Notes: generated from the letters alone by a model not told the origin. A stretch of DNA of 64,000 nt from Phil1 sp040767925 (GCA_040767925.1 JAXGNN010000002.1:496001-560000), one strand, 5' to 3'. Counted from the first letter of the stretch, positions 1 through 8,969 are shown. Program-made: numbers and translations.

Positions 1-171
1 ATGGTCTGCTGCATGCTCTATGCCGACTGGCGCGAAGGGCGCGCCGACCTGTCCGTAACCGAGCATTATTCGAGGCTCGTCCGGCTCGGCCTCGAGGAGG
101 ATGTGAAATACTGCTTCACGCCCGACGTTACGGACGTGGTCCCCGTCTACGACGGGGGCGTCATCCGATAA
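1..171 (+). CDS. C-terminal fragment, probable 2-phosphosulfolactate phosphatase (ComB-like)
   Basis: The frame is open from the first base to a TAA at 169-171, so only the last 56 residues of a protein that probably begins outside the window are visible. The ending, with an EEDVKYCFTPD stretch followed by DVVPVYDGG close to the stop, resembles the C-terminus of the ComB family, which removes phosphate from 2-phosphosulfolactate. The family is about 240 residues long, so most of it is missing here. The ATG at position 1 is probably internal. A strong terminator follows within 10 bases. The call rests on a short tail and is tentative. Confidence 0.45.
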   Translation: MVCCMLYADWREGRADLSVTEHYSRLVRLGLEEDVKYCFTPDVTDVVPVYDGGVIR

Positions 172-180
172 AACGCTTGC

Positions 181-208
181 GCGGCCGCGAAAGCGGCCGC
201 AACTTTTT
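181..208 (+). terminator. Rho-independent terminator after the comB-like gene
   Basis: A perfect 8-bp stem (GCGGCCGC on both sides) closes a GAAA tetraloop and is followed by AACTTTTT. It lies directly after the stop codon of the preceding gene and 70 bases before the next start. Confidence 0.85.
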
Positions 209-276
209 CCCCGCGTCCGCGTTCTATGAATGGGTAGCCTTGGAAGCCTGGCGAATCGAAGGAGGGCGTATCGTAT

Positions 277-1617
277 ATGAAAAAGCTGCTTATGGCGTTC
301 CTGTGCGCCGCGGCGTCGCTTGCGCTCGCGGCGTGTTCCATACTCGGCAATTTGCCCCGGAGCGGGGAAACCCCCGCTCCCGAAAAGACCGATGCCGGAA
401 CGGGTCTCCCCAACCCGGTCGAGAGCGTCGAAAACGCGTCCGCGTTCGCGGCGCTGGACATCGCGATGGACGCGCCCGAGGGCGCGACGGATATTTCCTA
501 CTTTATCATCGGCGGCGCGCTCGCCGAGGTGCGCTTCACGCTTGGCGGCTTTGCGTATACGTACCGGGCGAGCAGGGATGAAGGTGATATTTCCGGCGTG
601 TACGATGCGTTTAAGCCCGCCTTTTCCATGCAGGTGGAAGGCGGCGCGGGCGCCGTCGCGGCGAGCGCCGAGAACGCCGCCTCCGGCGGCAGGCGCGTCA
701 CCTGGGCGCATGAGGGCGTCCGGTACAGCCTGTGGTGCGCCGGGGAGCCGGATGACGAAACGCTCAAATCCACGGTTCTATACTGCATGGCGCAGTCCTT
801 CGGCGCGGAAGGGATCGTCGTCGCCGATCTCGTCGACTTCACGCAGGCGAGAAGCCTTAGCATGGACCTCAACGGCGACGGCCTTATCGAGCGCGTCGCC
901 TTCGATCCCGCGTATGACGATCAAAATTATATCGTCTATACCACCATGCGCGTTTCCTCGGAAGACGGGAGCGCGGCTTCGGCCGATCTGGAGCTCATCT
1001 GCGATCCGAGCGCGGCCTTCGCCTGGGACATCGATGCGGACGGCCTCGTCGAGCTTTTCATCAGCGGGGACATTTGCTCCTGCGATTATGAGACATGGAT
1101 TTTCCGCTACGACGCGGGCGAGCTGATCCCCGCGGAGCCCGCCTATACCCCGGATTATCTTTATGACTACATCCTCCCCGCCGCGTTCGGCGCGGTGGAG
1201 AAAATCGAGGGCTCCGTCGTCACCATCGGCGACACGATCGATATCCTCGGCTCCTGGTGGTGCACGACGCAGTACCGGATGAACCCGGACGGCGTCTTCG
1301 CCCTCGAGCGCGTCCCCGGCAGCATATGGACCTCCCGCAACGCCGACGTGGACTCCGAAGAACTCTGGGAAGGCGGCGTGCTGGTCGCTTCCGCCGAAAT
1401 CCCCGTCATGCTCGACGGGGACAGCGCGCCCTCCGCGCTGCCCGCCGGCACGAAGCTCGCGCTCCTCGATACGGACGGCGCGGGCTACTTCCATTTCTTC
1501 ACCGAGGACGGCCTGACGGGCGTGATCTACGTCGCCTTCGCGGAAGAAGGCTGGGGCTGGCGCATCAACGGCATCGACGAATTCGAACTGTTCTCCGAAC
1601 TGCCGTATGCAGGCTAA
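277..1617 (+). CDS. Secreted lipoprotein with calcium-loop-like repeats, unknown function
   Basis: A 446-residue protein that starts with a basic and hydrophobic signal peptide ending in the lipobox LAAC (Cys20), so it should be lipid-anchored outside the membrane. Two D-x-D-x-D-G loops, near residues 197 (DLNGDG) and 251 (DIDADG), look like the calcium loops of FG-GAP/VCBS-type repeats or dockerins. The last 70 or so residues have the spacing of a bacterial SH3-like domain (LPAGTKLALLDTDG, then a Trp/Gly-rich end). AGGAGGG lies 8 bases before the ATG. It appears to be monocistronic, with terminators on both sides. No enzymatic motif was recognised; a surface or envelope-associated sensor or binding role is possible. 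Confidence 0.75.
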   Translation: MKKLLMAFLCAAASLALAACSILGNLPRSGETPAPEKTDAGTGLPNPVESVENASAFAALDIAMDAPEGATDISYFIIGGALAEVRFTLGGFAYTYRASRDEGDISGVYDAFKPAFSMQVEGGAGAVAASAENAASGGRRVTWAHEGVRYSLWCAGEPDDETLKSTVLYCMAQSFGAEGIVVADLVDFTQARSLSMDLNGDGLIERVAFDPAYDDQNYIVYTTMRVSSEDGSAASADLELICDPSAAFAWDIDADGLVELFISGDICSCDYETWIFRYDAGELIPAEPAYTPDYLYDYILPAAFGAVEKIEGSVVTIGDTIDILGSWWCTTQYRMNPDGVFALERVPGSIWTSRNADVDSEELWEGGVLVASAEIPVMLDGDSAPSALPAGTKLALLDTDGAGYFHFFTEDGLTGVIYVAFAEEGWGWRINGIDEFELFSELPYAG

Positions 1618-1688
1618 TTGACAATCGGTATTGTCAATTAGCCAACTAACAACTAATAGCGAATAGTGAACAGCGAATAAGCGTAAGA

Positions 1689-1720
1689 ACGGCTTTTGCG
1701 TGAACGGAAGCCGTTTTTAT
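1689..1720 (+). terminator. Terminator after lipoprotein gene
   Basis: Stem ACGGCTT/AAGCCGT (7 bp) with a 12-nt loop containing GTGAACGG, followed by TTTTTAT. It closes the transcript of the lipoprotein gene. Confidence 0.75.
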
Positions 1721-1805
1721 GTCGGGGGGCTTTTGCGGCGGGGTGCCGGGTTCCATGTTTATCCGGCGCTTTTCTGCTCTGAGGTTTTGCGGGAACGGGG
1801 CGTAG

Positions 1806-1826
1806 GGGCGGATTCCATATCCGCCC
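1806..1826 (+). repeat. 21-nt near-palindromic repeat (GGGCGGAT...CCGCCC), copy 1
   Basis: GGGCGGATTCC followed by ATATCCGCCC. The same 21 nt recur at 11717 and 55167 in this orientation and at 50776 and 55344 inverted. It is always intergenic and usually lies beside the 94-bp element. Confidence 0.85.
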
Positions 1827-1888
1827 GGTTCCAGCCCCGGCGAAACGCCCCCGCCGCGACGGGGATTCTTCGTTCCTTCCGGGCCGGC

Positions 1889-1983
1889 GGGGACGGTCCT
1901 GCCTCTTTCGTTTTGCTCGTCTTCCCGACGGCGCCACGCGGATTCCGCGCGCGCATTGCCCTCGCGCATGCAGAACCGTCCCC
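1889..1983 (-). repeat. Dispersed ~94-bp element with inverted ends, copy A
   Basis: It begins GGGGACGGTCCTGC and ends GCAGAACCGTCCCC, which are imperfect inverted repeats. The interior, read on the minus strand, shares CGCGAGGGC, GAATCCGC and CCGTCGGGAAGA with the copies at 11756 and 63902. It is assigned to the minus strand because the interior is asymmetric. Confidence 0.8.
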
Positions 1984-2048
1984 TGCCTGCCTTAACCCGA
2001 TCTGCCTTGAAACGATGCAACCGCCGAAGGACCGTCCCCGGCGCGCGC

Positions 2049-2077
2049 TTGCTGTCCCGGCCGAAAAGGTTTATAAT
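2049..2077 (+). promoter_or_regulatory. Promoter for the gdpP-dnaB operon
   Basis: TTGCTG (2049-2054), 17-bp spacer, TATAAT (2072-2077). This predicts a start near 2084 and a 30-nt leader with CAGGAG before the GTG at 2113. Confidence 0.75.
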
Positions 2078-2112
2078 AATCTATCTATAGGTCGTTACAG
2101 GAGCGTGTTTGC

Positions 2113-3069
2113 GTGGACAAAAAGGGCGAAAACGGCAAGTATCTGGCGTTTGGGCTGATGATCGGCGCGCTTGCGGGGGCGGCGGGCGTATTCGTGCCCT
2201 TCGCGGCGCATCTCATGCCGGCGTTTCTGGCGTTCGTTTTCGCCGCGTGGGGCGCTTACGGCATCGTGCCCGCGCTCGCGGGCGCGTCCGCGGTCACCCT
2301 CGCCTTCCTGCCGCCCGCCGAGGCGGGCTACCTGCTCGCGCTGTACGTCCCCGCCGCGCTGATCGCTGGCTTCTTTATAAGGAAAAAGCTCCCCTGGCGC
2401 ACCGCCGTCGTGGCCTCGGCCTTCGCGATGGGCGCCGCGATGTATTTAAACCTCTGCCTGCCCTCGATGCTCGCGGGCAGCAACCCTTTCGCCGCGTTCA
2501 AGGAGGCGATCGCGGAAACGTCCAGGGCGCTGCTCGACGAATTCGGCGCGCTCGCGCCGCGGGACGAGGCGGCGCTCTCGCTCGTGCGCGAAGCCTTCCT
2601 GACGCTGCGCGATATCGCGCCGCAGATTGCGATGTATATCATCGCGGGCGCATCGATGTTCTTCTCGCTCGTAAACGTGCTCATCGCCCGCGCGCTCGCC
2701 AAAAAGGCGGGGGCCGAAATGCGCCCTATGGCGCACTTCGCGCTCTGGCAGCTCTCCGAGCAGTACGCGTATGCCTCGCTCGCGGCGATCGCGGGCGTGC
2801 TCGCCGTGATGTTCATCGGCCTTGAGAACGCGGACGCCGTCTTCGCGCTCGGCACGAGCGTCGTCGTCATGCCGCTGATGCTCACGGGCATCTGCTATGT
2901 GGAGTTCAACATCCGCATGGGCGGCAGGAACAAGCAGGGCCGGCGCGTTGCGTTCTATATCTTCGCGGCGCTGCTGCTGCCTTACTCGCTCATCTTCCTC
3001 GGGCTGATGGACAGGATCACCAAAGCTCGCAGGAATTACACGGAAAAGAAAAAAACAGGCGAAAACTAA
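2113..3069 (+). CDS. DUF2232 (YybS-like) membrane protein
   Basis: A 318-residue multi-pass membrane protein with about eight hydrophobic segments and a basic C-terminal tail. Sequence character and position, directly before gdpP, rplI and dnaB, match YybS of Bacillus and its relatives (DUF2232), whose biochemical role is not established. It starts with GTG, chosen because CAGGAG lies 10 bases upstream and a sigma-A-type promoter fits 36 bases upstream. It is the first gene of the operon; the next gene begins 12 bases after the stop. Confidence 0.85.
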   Translation: MDKKGENGKYLAFGLMIGALAGAAGVFVPFAAHLMPAFLAFVFAAWGAYGIVPALAGASAVTLAFLPPAEAGYLLALYVPAALIAGFFIRKKLPWRTAVVASAFAMGAAMYLNLCLPSMLAGSNPFAAFKEAIAETSRALLDEFGALAPRDEAALSLVREAFLTLRDIAPQIAMYIIAGASMFFSLVNVLIARALAKKAGAEMRPMAHFALWQLSEQYAYASLAAIAGVLAVMFIGLENADAVFALGTSVVVMPLMLTGICYVEFNIRMGGRNKQGRRVAFYIFAALLLPYSLIFLGLMDRITKARRNYTEKKKTGEN

Positions 3070-3081
3070 GCCGGGGGTAAA

Positions 3082-5037
3082 ATGACGCTCAAGCCGCAAA
3101 AAGCGCTGATCCCGTTCGCGATCGCCGCCCTCTTCGTCGGGGCGGGGCTGATGCTGTTCGTCGAGCCCCGCTGGTACGGCGCGCTCGCCTTCATGGTTTC
3201 CCTCCTCGGCATCACGGTGAGCGCCATCATCCTCGGCACATACCGGAAGAAGCTCGCGCGCGAGTTCGACGACATCTTCAAAATCAACGCTTCCGCCTCC
3301 GCCCAGATCATGAACACGCTCACCATCCCCGCCCTCATCTTCGACGAGGACGGCCGCATCATCTGGGCGAACAAGTCTTTTCGCAAAATCCACGACGGGC
3401 GCGACATCCGCCGCATCCTCCCGGGCTTCGACGCGCGGTTCCCGGCGCAGGCGCTCTCGTTCGAATATCTCGGCAGCACCTACCAGGTGATGAGCCTCCC
3501 CGTCAAGCGCGAGCATCCCGGCGCGAAGAACCTCATCTTCCAGTACTGGCTCGACCGGACCGAGGCGCTCCATTACACGCGCCTCTACGAGGAGAATATG
3601 CCCGTCGTGGCGCTCATCTACGTGGACAATTACGAGGAGCTCGCCGCCGACAAGCAGTTCCACAGGAACACCGTCCTCTCCGAGGTGGAGAACAGGGTCG
3701 CGGCGCTCGTCTCCTCCATCCACGGCACCTACCGCCGCTACGAGAACGCGCGCTTCTTCCTCGTGTTCGAGGCGAAGTACCTGCCCGAGCTCGAGCGGCA
3801 GCGCTTCCCGCTGCTCGAGGCCGCGCACGCCATCGACACCGGCACCGAGCAGCCCGTCACCCTCTCCATCGCCGCGGGCGCGGAGGATTGCGTCTTCCGC
3901 TCCGACGAGAGCGCCAGGGAGGGCATGGAGCTCGCCCTCGGGCGCGGGGGCGACCAGGCGGTCGTCAAGCGCGGCATGAGCTACAACTTCTACGGCGGCA
4001 AGCGGCAGGTGACCTCGCCCAAGCAGTCCCGCGTGAAGACGAGGCTCTTCGCCAAAGCGCTTCGCCAATTGATGGAAAATTCCGACCAGGTGTTCATCAT
4101 GGGCCACAACTACCCCGACATGGATTGCGTGGGCGCGGCGCTCGGCCTCATGCGCTGCGCGAGCTGCGCGGGCAAGCGCTCCTACTACGTGCTCAACGAG
4201 TCCAACTCGGCGGTGGACGGGGCCATGGAGGCGATGGCCGCCAGCAAGCAGTATCACGACAGCGTGATCCTGGAGGAGGCTGCGCTCGAACTTATCCGGC
4301 CGAGCTCCGTCGTCGTCGTGGTCGACACGCAGCGCGCGAGCTCCGTTCTTTCGACAAAGCTCTATGAATCCGCGTCAAAGACGGTTATAATAGACCATCA
4401 CAGGAGGCCGGTGGACTCCCTCCCCAGCCCCACGCTCAACTACCTCGAGGCGGGCGCGTCCTCGACCTGCGAGATGGTGACGGAAGTGTTGCAGTATTTC
4501 GACGACGACCTCAAACCCACGGCCTTCGAGTGCAGCGCGCTGCTCGCGGGCATGACGATGGACACCAAGAGCTTCTCCATCAACACCGGCGCGCGCACGT
4601 TCGAGGCGGCGGGCTTCCTTAGGAAATGCGGCGCGGACACGAGCCTCGTCAAGCTCATGTACCAGGACGACATGCAGAACTTCCGCAACCGCGCGCAGGT
4701 CGTGCAGAACGCGCTCATCATGGACCAGGGCATCGCCATCTCCACCTGCCCGCAGGACATGCCGGACAACGCCCTCATCGCCGCGCAGGCGGCCGACGCG
4801 CTGCTCTCCATCAAGGGCATACAGGCGTCCTTCGTGCTCGCGGACCAGGGGAATTCCGTGATGATCAGCGGCCGGAGCCTCGGCAACGTCAACGTGCAGA
4901 TCATCCTCGAGCGCATCGGCGGCGGCGGCCACCTGACGGTCGCGGGCGCGCAGCTCCACGGGGCGCCGCTCGATGAGGCCGTCAAAACATTGATGAACAG
5001 CATCCACACATATTTGAAGGAGGTAGGAAGCGAATGA
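3082..5037 (+). CDS. gdpP: Cyclic-di-AMP phosphodiesterase GdpP
   Basis: GdpP cleaves c-di-AMP to pApA at the membrane, which affects turgor, potassium transport and wall stress. The 651 residues show two N-terminal membrane helices (about 10-55), a PAS-like domain (about 70-130), a degenerate GGDEF domain (about 170-300, with YENARFFLVF in the signature position) and a DHH/DHHA1 phosphodiesterase. Catalytic motifs are intact: HNYPDMD near residue 341, IIDHH near 437 and GGGGH near 613. Length and domain order match the family. The stop overlaps the rplI start by 4 bases (ATGA), so translation is probably coupled. Confidence 0.96.
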   Translation: MTLKPQKALIPFAIAALFVGAGLMLFVEPRWYGALAFMVSLLGITVSAIILGTYRKKLAREFDDIFKINASASAQIMNTLTIPALIFDEDGRIIWANKSFRKIHDGRDIRRILPGFDARFPAQALSFEYLGSTYQVMSLPVKREHPGAKNLIFQYWLDRTEALHYTRLYEENMPVVALIYVDNYEELAADKQFHRNTVLSEVENRVAALVSSIHGTYRRYENARFFLVFEAKYLPELERQRFPLLEAAHAIDTGTEQPVTLSIAAGAEDCVFRSDESAREGMELALGRGGDQAVVKRGMSYNFYGGKRQVTSPKQSRVKTRLFAKALRQLMENSDQVFIMGHNYPDMDCVGAALGLMRCASCAGKRSYYVLNESNSAVDGAMEAMAASKQYHDSVILEEAALELIRPSSVVVVVDTQRASSVLSTKLYESASKTVIIDHHRRPVDSLPSPTLNYLEAGASSTCEMVTEVLQYFDDDLKPTAFECSALLAGMTMDTKSFSINTGARTFEAAGFLRKCGADTSLVKLMYQDDMQNFRNRAQVVQNALIMDQGIAISTCPQDMPDNALIAAQAADALLSIKGIQASFVLADQGNSVMISGRSLGNVNVQIILERIGGGGHLTVAGAQLHGAPLDEAVKTLMNSIHTYLKEVGSE

Positions 5038-5486
5038 AGGTCATACTCCAGAAAGACGTCAAGGATCAGGGCAAGGCGGGAGAGGTCATCTCCGTGAGCG
5101 ACGGTTACGCCCGCAACTTCCTCATCCCCAAGGGCCTCGCCCTCCCCGCGGACGCGAGCGTCATCAACGCCGCCAGCATCAAGAAGAGCGCGGACGCCCA
5201 CAGGCTCGAAATGCAGAGGAAGCGCGCCCATGAGCTCGCGAGCGAGATGAGCGACCTCACCGTGAAGGTGCGCGCCAAGGCGGGCGAGAACGGAAAGCTC
5301 TTCGGCTCCATCGGCGCCGCGGAGATTTCAGCCGCGCTCAAGCAGCAGTACGGCCTTGAAGTGGACAAAAAGAAGATTCGCCTCGAGGAGCCCATCAAGA
5401 GCCTCGGCGTCACCAAGGTTTCCGCGCATCTCTATGAGAAAGCGGACGCGAAGTTCACAGTCGAGGTGCTGCCGCTCGAGGCGTGA
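5034..5486 (+). CDS. rplI: 50S ribosomal protein L9
   Basis: A 150-residue L9 with the typical N-terminal signature (MKVILQKDVKDQGKAG, then VSDGYARNFLIPKGLA), a long charged connecting helix and a C-terminal rRNA-binding domain. L9 binds 23S rRNA at the base of the L1 stalk. The start is preceded by GAAGGAGGT. It is translationally coupled to gdpP, and dnaB follows after 35 bases, which is the conserved Bacillota arrangement. Confidence 0.97.
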   Translation: MKVILQKDVKDQGKAGEVISVSDGYARNFLIPKGLALPADASVINAASIKKSADAHRLEMQRKRAHELASEMSDLTVKVRAKAGENGKLFGSIGAAEISAALKQQYGLEVDKKKIRLEEPIKSLGVTKVSAHLYEKADAKFTVEVLPLEA

Positions 5487-5521
5487 GCGGCGAATCGCTG
5501 ATTCAAATCGTGAGGTAAAAG

Positions 5522-6871
5522 ATGGAACAGCAACCCCGCATCCCCCCGCACAGCGTGGAAGCCGAAAAGAGCGTGCTCGGCAGCATGCTCATCTCGCGCG
5601 ACGCGACGGAGCTCGCCTGCGAAATGCTGCGCGCGGAGGATTTCTACCAGGCGCCGCACAGGGATATCTTCGAGGCGATGTTCCATCTGAACGCTCGGGG
5701 CGAGGCGGTGGACAGCGTCACCGTCATCGACGCGCTCGAGCGCGCGGGGAAGCTCGCCGCCGCGGGCGGCGTCGCCTATATCACGGAGCTTTCGCTCTTC
5801 GTGCCCAGCGCCGCGAACGCCCATCACTATATCCGCATCGTCGAGGACAGGAGCGTGCTGCGCCAGCTCGCCAGGGCGGGCACGGACATCTCGCGCGACG
5901 CGCTCGCGAACGAGGCGCCCATCAACGAGATACTCGACGACGCGGAGCGCCGCATCTTCAACATCTCGATGAAAAAGAGCGAGGAGACGCTCGTCCATAT
6001 CGAGCAGACCGCGATGGAAACCTACCTGCACATCGGCGAACTGATGCGCATGAAGGGCGCGCTCTCCGGCGTGCCCACGGGTTTCACGGAGCTCGATAAG
6101 CTCACCTCCGGCCTGCAGAAAAGCGACCTCGTCATCGTCGCCGGCCGCCCCTCCATGGGCAAGACCGCTTTCGCGATGAACATCGCCCAGTACGCGGCGA
6201 CCAAGGGCCGCAAGAAGGTGTGCGTGTTCAACCTGGAAATGAGCCGCGGGCAGCTCGCGCGCAGGATGCTCTGCGCCAACGCGGGCGTGGACATGCACCG
6301 CGTCAATACGGGGGAGACTACGGAGGAGGACCTTTTAAAGCTCTCCGAGGCGCTCGAGGAGCTCTCCGCGGCGGACATCTACATCGACGACACGGGCGGC
6401 GTCACCGTGGCCGACATCCGCAGCCGCTGCCGCAGGCAGAAGACGCGCGCGGGGCTCGACCTCGTCATCATCGACTACCTGCAGCTCATGCAGCTGACCG
6501 GCAACACGGGCAGCCGCGTTTCGGACATTTCCGAGGCGACGCGCTCCCTCAAGATACTGGCCCGCGAGCTCGACGTGCCCATCGTGCTGCTCTCGCAGCT
6601 CTCCCGCGGACCTGAGACGCGCAAGGACGACAACCACCGCCCCATCATGGCGGACCTGCGCGAATCCGGCGCCATCGAGCAGGACGCGGACCTCATCATG
6701 CTGCTCTACCGCCCTGCGGTATACGCAGCGAAGGACGACATCGAGGCGCTTTCGGACAACACGGCGGAAGTCATCGTCGCCAAGCACCGCAACGGCCCCA
6801 CCGCCACGGTGACGCTCGCCTGGCAGAGCACCTACACGCGCTTCACCAACCGCACCTTGAGAGAGCAATAA
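5522..6871 (+). CDS. dnaB: Replicative DNA helicase DnaB (DnaC of Bacillus)
   Basis: The hexameric helicase of the replication fork. The 449 residues contain the N-terminal helical domain (about 8-110, PHSVEAEKSVLGSML) and the RecA-like motor with Walker A GRPSMGKT near residue 208, Walker B VIIDYLQLM near 318 and the arginine-finger region. No intein is present and the length is normal. GAGGTAAAAG precedes the start. It is the last gene of the operon. No convincing terminator was seen in the 105 bases after it. Confidence 0.97.
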   Translation: MEQQPRIPPHSVEAEKSVLGSMLISRDATELACEMLRAEDFYQAPHRDIFEAMFHLNARGEAVDSVTVIDALERAGKLAAAGGVAYITELSLFVPSAANAHHYIRIVEDRSVLRQLARAGTDISRDALANEAPINEILDDAERRIFNISMKKSEETLVHIEQTAMETYLHIGELMRMKGALSGVPTGFTELDKLTSGLQKSDLVIVAGRPSMGKTAFAMNIAQYAATKGRKKVCVFNLEMSRGQLARRMLCANAGVDMHRVNTGETTEEDLLKLSEALEELSAADIYIDDTGGVTVADIRSRCRRQKTRAGLDLVIIDYLQLMQLTGNTGSRVSDISEATRSLKILARELDVPIVLLSQLSRGPETRKDDNHRPIMADLRESGAIEQDADLIMLLYRPAVYAAKDDIEALSDNTAEVIVAKHRNGPTATVTLAWQSTYTRFTNRTLREQ

Positions 6872-6942
6872 GGCGAACAGGCAAAACGTATACTGCCCCG
6901 GCGCGCGATCTATTTTTATTCCACCGCCGCGCAAGGGGTCAA

Positions 6943-6948
6943 TATAAT
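6943..6948 (+). promoter_or_regulatory. -10 element upstream of the alpha-oxoamine synthase gene
   Basis: TATAAT sits 28 bases before the start in a locally AT-rich stretch. No good -35 hexamer is visible at the expected distance, so only the -10 is annotated. Confidence 0.4.
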
Positions 6949-6976
6949 CATTCTTTTTATTTATGGAGGACTTGTA

Positions 6977-8161
6977 ATGCCACTGTTCAAAAAGTGCGAG
7001 GAGTACACCATCATCCAGGAGCTCATCCGGGAAGGGGTATATCCTTATTTCCACGAACTCGAAACGCATCAGGACATCGAGGTCGTGATGGAGGGCAAAC
7101 GCCGCATCATGCTCGGCAGCAACAACTACCTGGGGCTGACCGTCCACCCCGAGGTTGTGCAGGCCGGCGTCGACGCCATCTATAAATACGGCACGGGCTG
7201 CTCCGGCTCCCGCTTCCTCAACGGCACGCTCGATCTGCACAACATACTCGAGCGCGAACTCGCGGCCTTCGTCGGCAAGGGCGCGTGCGTCACCTTCTCG
7301 ACGGGCTTCCAGGCCAACCTCGGCATCATCAGCGCGCTGTGCGGGCGAAACGACTTCGTGCTCAACGACCGCGAGAACCACGCGAGCATCTACGACGGCT
7401 GCAAGCTGAGCTACGCCACCGTGCAGCGCTACCGCCACTCCGACATGGCCGATCTCGAGAAGCGCCTCGCGGAGATCCCCCCCGAGGCGGGCAAGCTCAT
7501 CGTGACGGACGGTGTGTTCAGCATGAGCGGCGACATCTGCCGCCTGCCCGAGATCGTGGAACTCGCGAAAAAGTATAAGGCGCGCGTCATGGTGGACGAC
7601 GCGCACGGCTTCGGCGTGCTCGGCGAGGGCGGCCGCGGCACGGCGAGCTATTTCGGTCTCACCGATGAGGTCGACATCGTGATGGGCACGTTCAGCAAAT
7701 CCCTCGCGAGCCTCGGCGGCTTCATGATTTCCAGCCCCGAGGTCGCGGAGTTCGTCAGGCACAGCAGCCGCCCGTTCATCTTCAGCGCGTCCATCCCCCC
7801 CGCCAACTGCGCCACGGCGACCGCCGCGCTGCACGTCATCGAAAAGGAGCCGGAGCGCGTAAAGAGGCTCGGCGACCTTGCCTTATATTACCGCGAAGGG
7901 CTCGCCCGCCGCGGCATCGCCACCATGCAGGCCGCGAACGCGCGCGTGCCGATCATCCCCATCTATACGTATGAGCCCATGCGCACGCTCAAAATCAACA
8001 AGACCCTCTATGAGAACGGCGTGTACGTCAACCCCGTGCTGCCGCCCGCGACCGCGCCGGGCGAGTGCCTGCTGCGCACGAGCCTCATGGCGACCCACAC
8101 GGAGGCCATACTCGACGAGGCGATGGACATCATCGAGCGGGTGATCAAAAATGCCGAATAA
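6977..8161 (+). CDS. Alpha-oxoamine synthase, serine palmitoyltransferase-like
   Basis: A PLP enzyme of 394 residues that should condense an amino acid with an acyl-CoA or acyl-ACP and release CO2. The PLP lysine is in GTFSKSLAS (about K241), the cofactor-binding DDAHGFG is intact, and FSTGFQANLG and NHASIYDG are present. GTGCSGSRFLNGTLDLH and the N-terminal GVYPYFHELE...EVVMEGK stretch resemble bacterial serine palmitoyltransferases (and the related cysteate acyltransferases) more than BioF or Kbl. No biotin or threonine-degradation genes are nearby; instead a reductase, an acyltransferase-like protein and an acyl-CoA ligase follow. GGAGG lies 9 bases before the start. Substrate assignment is inference. 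Confidence 0.8.
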   Translation: MPLFKKCEEYTIIQELIREGVYPYFHELETHQDIEVVMEGKRRIMLGSNNYLGLTVHPEVVQAGVDAIYKYGTGCSGSRFLNGTLDLHNILERELAAFVGKGACVTFSTGFQANLGIISALCGRNDFVLNDRENHASIYDGCKLSYATVQRYRHSDMADLEKRLAEIPPEAGKLIVTDGVFSMSGDICRLPEIVELAKKYKARVMVDDAHGFGVLGEGGRGTASYFGLTDEVDIVMGTFSKSLASLGGFMISSPEVAEFVRHSSRPFIFSASIPPANCATATAALHVIEKEPERVKRLGDLALYYREGLARRGIATMQAANARVPIIPIYTYEPMRTLKINKTLYENGVYVNPVLPPATAPGECLLRTSLMATHTEAILDEAMDIIERVIKNAE

Positions 8162-8969
8162 AGCGAACGGGACGGCGCGCGTGGTCGCCGTGACGGGCGG
8201 CTCGAGCGGCATCGGCCTCGCCACCGCAAAACTGTTCACGGACAAGGGATACGCCGTATACTGCCTCTCGCGCTCCGCGCCGCCGGATCCCAGGCTCATC
8301 CACATTAAAACCGACGTGACGGTCGAGGCCGAGGTCGAAGCCGCTTTCAGGCGGATCGAGGCCGAGCAGGGCAGGCTCGACGTGCTCGTGAGCAACGCGG
8401 GCATGGGCATCTCCGGCCCCGTCGAGTGCGCATCCCTCGCGGAGGCGAAGTACCAGTTCGACGTCAACTTCTTTGCCTTGCACCTGTGCGCGCGGCATGG
8501 GATTCCCCTCCTGCGAAAGACCGGCGGGGGACGTATCATCGCCATCAGTTCCGTCGCCGCGGCTTTCGGCCTGCCCTACCAAGGCTTCTATTCCGCCACG
8601 AAGAGCGCGCTCAACGCCCTTGCGCAATCGCTCGGGCTCGAGCTCGCCCGCTTCAACATCCGCGTCGTCACCTTCATGTGCGGGGATACGAAAACGGGCT
8701 TTACGGATGTACGCGTCAAGTGCGGCGGCGACGGAATTTACGGCAAGGCCGTGGAAGCCTCCGTCGCCCTCATGGAGCGCGACGAGCGGGAAGGCATGCC
8801 GCCCGAGGCCCCCGCGCGGAAGATCGTCGCCCTCGCCGAGGCGAAGAACCCCAAGCCGCTCTCGACGATCGGCTTCAAGTATAAGCTGCTTTGCTTCCTC
8901 AGCAGAGCGATGCCGATCCGCGTCCAGTATTGGCTGGTCAAAATGTTGTATACCAAGGAGGCCGAATAA
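8151..8969 (+). CDS. Short-chain dehydrogenase/reductase, possible 3-keto-lipid reductase
   Basis: A 272-residue classical SDR with the nucleotide-binding TGGSSGIG near residues 15-22, NAG (SNAGMG) near 83 and the catalytic YSATK near 147-151. The gene overlaps the synthase by 11 bases, so the two are co-translated. In sphingolipid and sulfonolipid pathways an SDR of this kind reduces the 3-keto product of the oxoamine synthase, and that is the proposed role. Residues after 230 include a hydrophobic stretch (about 240-260) that could associate with the membrane, as in ketosphinganine reductases. A generic SDR function cannot be excluded. Confidence 0.8.
   Translation: MPNKANGTARVVAVTGGSSGIGLATAKLFTDKGYAVYCLSRSAPPDPRLIHIKTDVTVEAEVEAAFRRIEAEQGRLDVLVSNAGMGISGPVECASLAEAKYQFDVNFFALHLCARHGIPLLRKTGGGRIIAISSVAAAFGLPYQGFYSATKSALNALAQSLGLELARFNIRVVTFMCGDTKTGFTDVRVKCGGDGIYGKAVEASVALMERDEREGMPPEAPARKIVALAEAKNPKPLSTIGFKYKLLCFLSRAMPIRVQYWLVKMLYTKEAE

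Larger units (their letters stand above)
1618..2112. other. Intergenic region with terminator, repeats and promoter
   Basis: This 495-bp gap holds, in order, an AT-rich inverted repeat next to the stop codon (TTGACAAT...ATTGTCAA, 1619-1638), a terminator, a 21-nt near-palindrome (1806-1826), one copy of the dispersed 94-bp element (1889-1983) and the promoter of the next operon. Open frames through it read across these repeats and are not credible genes. Confidence 0.7.

Noticed and set aside
1700..2158. Open frames across intergenic repeats (also 11656-11922 and 29660-29991)
   Set aside because: They read through terminators, the 21-nt palindrome and the 94-bp element, and have no recognisable domain.
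2446..4257. Long open frames on the strand opposite to gdpP and many other genes
   Set aside because: They are by-products of GC-rich codon usage: low-complexity Arg/Ala/Glu/His sequences without start signals, mirroring well-identified genes on the other strand.
6977..8161. Calling the oxoamine synthase BioF or Kbl
   Set aside because: The local motifs (GTGCSGSRFLNGTLDLH, YFHELE) and the operon partners do not fit biotin synthesis or threonine degradation; a final decision needs a tree.
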